A stretch of 64,000 bases of DNA from positions 2,508,852 through 2,572,851 of the forward strand of contig NW_022145596.1 of assembly GCF_000002235.5 (NCBI RefSeq), written 5' to 3'. How positions within the stretch are numbered: position 1 is the stretch's first letter; each line of letters begins with the position of its first letter. The translations under genes were made by a program, and so were the position numbers. A model generated the notes under the pieces. That model saw nothing but the letters and a program-made list of their open reading frames with translations, made no database searches and was not told where the DNA came from. Shown here in pieces: positions 61,521-64,000 of the stretch. Source of the DNA: Strongylocentrotus purpuratus (lineage: Eukaryota; Echinodermata; Echinoidea; Camarodonta; Strongylocentrotidae).

Positions 61521-62565
61521 CTCATTTGTCCCATCTCTAGCAAATTCATTCTTTTACATTTCCCCCCTTTTACAAAGGCGATACATGATTTTGTTTGTTT
61601 GGGTGCAGATGCTCGGTTATTGTATGTGGTATAGCTGACTCCGACATGAACTTACATCACACGATCATCATCCATGTATGACTGACTGACCTTGTAGAAA
61701 AAAGAATCTTCCCCTACTATTTCCCCTACTATTTCTGCCGCTGCAGTCCTGCAATTCGATCAGATCGTTACTACTTTTTTTCTGATATATTTTCGATCGT
61801 CGGTTAAAGAAGATTTGCTTGATAAAATGAAATATACCTTCTCTACGAAATGAGATTAAAGATAAAAAGAGATCTAGGGATATACTAGGGCTATTCTAGG
61901 CCTCTATATTCATCTAAATGCACCCATCTGCTAGACCTACACGTGCATCACAAATAACTTTATGGAACTTACACACTTCATCCAACAATAAACCTATCCA
62001 TCTAAACGCAGAGAAAATTATGAAAATTAAACTAAATGTACCAAATTCTAATTTGATGAAATGATGCTAACAAGTGGGCAGTAAGACTCATTTTTTGCTC
62101 TCGCCACATTGACTAAACAGAGTATGCTTTCAATGATCTGTATTTTGTGGTAAAAGGGTTTTGTTGCTTTGCGTCTTGTTCCAGGATGCTCGTGGCTATT
62201 TTCAGGCTAGAGATGGCGCTATGAAACTTTGTTAAAAGGCCTGGGGAGGGTGACCGATTGTGAAATATACGAGGTCTATACATCTGTGTAACAGCTGATA
62301 ATATATACAGACAAATTTACTATAAACTCGTCCCAAAAGCGTATTAAAACAAACAGAACATTCACAATGGTGTTTTTGAACTCGGAAAGTTTCTTCGCAC
62401 AAAATTAGAGTCACCCCCCCCCCCACTATTGATTTGATTTGATTTGATTTTTTTTCCTTTTCTTCTGCATTCATGACTTTTTTTTGTAATCATACACTTT
62501 TTCGATAACAATAATAATATAAAGTTCAATAAGTATTTTCCTAAAAATGAATCATAAATAAGCAA

Positions 62566-62567
<2 letters not shown>

Positions 62568-62633
<66 letters not shown>
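62568..62633 (+). repeat. (TA)n microsatellite
   Basis: Pure TA run of about 33 units. The window also ends in a TA run (63978-64000), which continues beyond it. Confidence 0.95.
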
Positions 62634-62637
<4 letters not shown>

Positions 62638-63884
62638 TGTTATTTTCAAAAACGAAATGATAAACTGTCATAAATACTAAATTTCCTCAAGCATTATAAA
62701 ACATTATAAAATTATTTGCGGAAGAAGGACTGTCATTGTAAGCAGATTGCTTGATAATACGACAGCCCCAGACAAAACTCATGAAATATTAATACATTTA
62801 TTAAGTAGAAACGGATAGGTAATTGAAAATACAGGGTTCATTGTTGAACACTGATAAAAAGTTTTTTTTTAAATAAAAGCAGACTGTTTTTTAGGGGGAT
62901 GATTGTCCTCGGGGGTAGTTGTTCAATTGTTTATTTTTTTTGGTATTTTTCGTGTATACTTGTAGTTTTTCTTCTCCATTACGCCTTGAACACATTAGTC
63001 ATGTGGAGTTGGCGCATTGCACTATACTTTATATTATTATTATTTATTTTTTTACAGGGGGTAGTTGTCCGCTACGCCCTGGTCCACCGTTCAACCACAG
63101 GATGACAGCTTGGGTCTTGAGCTGGGTAATTATTCTGGGACTCAAAAAACCTGTAGTGTAGAAAATCGTTTGTAATTAGTTTTAGTTTTGTTGTTTGTGC
63201 TTGCCATGCTTGCTTGCTTGTTCGAATGTCTAACAATTTGGAGTATAAATTTACATTTACATTTTTTTTAATTTTTTTTTTTGGGGGGGGGGGGTATTTT
63301 CTCTTAATTTTTTGTGGATCATAGATCCCTCAGTCTGCATGAATGTAATTTCAATATTATTTTTCTAATCGTACACTTGAAGTTGTTTCTTGCACCTTTC
63401 CTCCCTTTCCCACGTAATCCCCCCCCCCTTTCTGGTGCAGTTAGAGTTCATTCATATGTGATTTGTGATGTAATGTTTTGTATCAGAGCGAATTATGCCA
63501 CGATTATACCATTTAAACAAGCAGCAAAGAAAAAATGTTTGCATGCCTTGTTCGCGAACTCCTCACCTCTTACCAGATCCTAGCTATGGGGCGCCAAGTG
63601 TTACCCTAGATTTTTGGTAGCTCTCTCGTGCATTCTCTGAGATGCCACACAGCACTGACGTGACTGGCGACGTGGACCATATTTTTTATTATGAAAAACT
63701 GTCAAAATTATTGTTAGAAGGCTCTTTTCTTTCGTTTTATCTCTACTAGTTGCACTTATACTACAAAAAGTGAGTATTATTACCAGATATTCAAATAACT
63801 TTACCCTGAAAAATTATATTACTTGAAACGTAGCGCCCCACGTACTGAGATTGGTGTGGGACTGGTTCTTAATTCTTGGGAGCA

Positions 63885-63917
63885 GGGGGGGGGGGGGGGG
63901 GGGGGGGGTGGGAGGGT
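63885..63917 (+). repeat. Poly-G run
   Basis: About 24 consecutive G, then TGGGAGGG. Length is likely uncertain in any assembly. Confidence 0.9.
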
Positions 63918-64000
63918 TACGACTTACGGTTACGGACTATTAAACAAGTAACATGTTAGGGGTTGGTAATCATAGAATATATATATATATATATATATAT

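Larger units (their letters stand above)
40208..64000. other. Intergenic, gene-poor
   Basis: Contains the long pyrimidine tract, 11-bp and 77-bp repeats, SINE remnants and weak exon candidates described elsewhere. 42800-45300, 46100-46900, 47200-48390, 50700-52080, 58100-60040 and 61650-62560 hold only AT-rich sequence and chance frames as far as I can see. Confidence 0.55.

Noticed and set aside
1-64000. CRISPR array, bacterial operons, rRNA genes, LTR or virus-derived elements
   Set aside because: No regularly spaced repeats with unique spacers, no ribosomal RNA sequence, and no reverse transcriptase, integrase or capsid-like frame was recognised.

Overview
The window looks like intergenic-rich nuclear DNA of a marine invertebrate, most likely an echinoderm such as a sea urchin. 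The assignment is an inference. It rests on an AT-rich background packed with (GA/CT)n, (ATC)n and (TA)n microsatellites, tRNA-derived SINE pieces, several kinds of short inverted-repeat elements (MITEs), and two secreted proteins whose closest recognisable relative is the fibrinogen-like region of contactin-associated proteins. There is no bacterial gene organisation, rRNA, CRISPR array or recognisable virus-like element.

Only two genes can be called with confidence. Both are on the minus strand, both are intact and apparently intronless across the coding region, and they are about 8.6 kb apart: 16846-17946 (366 aa) and 26573-27754 (393 aa). They are paralogues with the same design: signal peptide, helical (probably coiled-coil) N-terminal segment, Pro/Arg/Thr-rich linker, and a C-terminal domain with ten cysteines at almost identical spacing. 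About 290-510 bp upstream of each start codon, both carry the same ordered set of short conserved blocks, including two CCAAT boxes facing each other at nearly constant spacing. This looks like an ancestral promoter duplicated with the gene.

Region by region. 1-16.8 kb: no confident gene; a SINE (7518-7720), a SINE head on the other strand (7945-8040), a fold-back MITE (8875-9187), long polypurine tracts (12.1-12.7 and 13.6-14.0 kb) and a 460-bp (ATC)n tract. 16.8-18.4 kb: gene 1 and its upstream region. 18.4-26.5 kb: microsatellites, a degenerate tandem repeat, a start-less open frame with a CUB-like look (20315-20815), a TA-flanked MITE and an RFX X-box-like palindrome. 26.5-28.3 kb: gene 2 and its upstream region. 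28.3-64 kb: gene-poor, with two TTAA-flanked MITEs, a MITE carrying three 74-bp tandem units, SINE pieces, an 11-bp repeat shared by two loci, a 77-bp duplication, one well-bounded candidate exon for a membrane helix (40113-40207) and weaker exon candidates.

Most other open frames are translations of microsatellites or chance AT-rich frames. Multi-exon genes could be hidden here, because short exons cannot be found reliably by eye; the exon candidates are given with low confidence.
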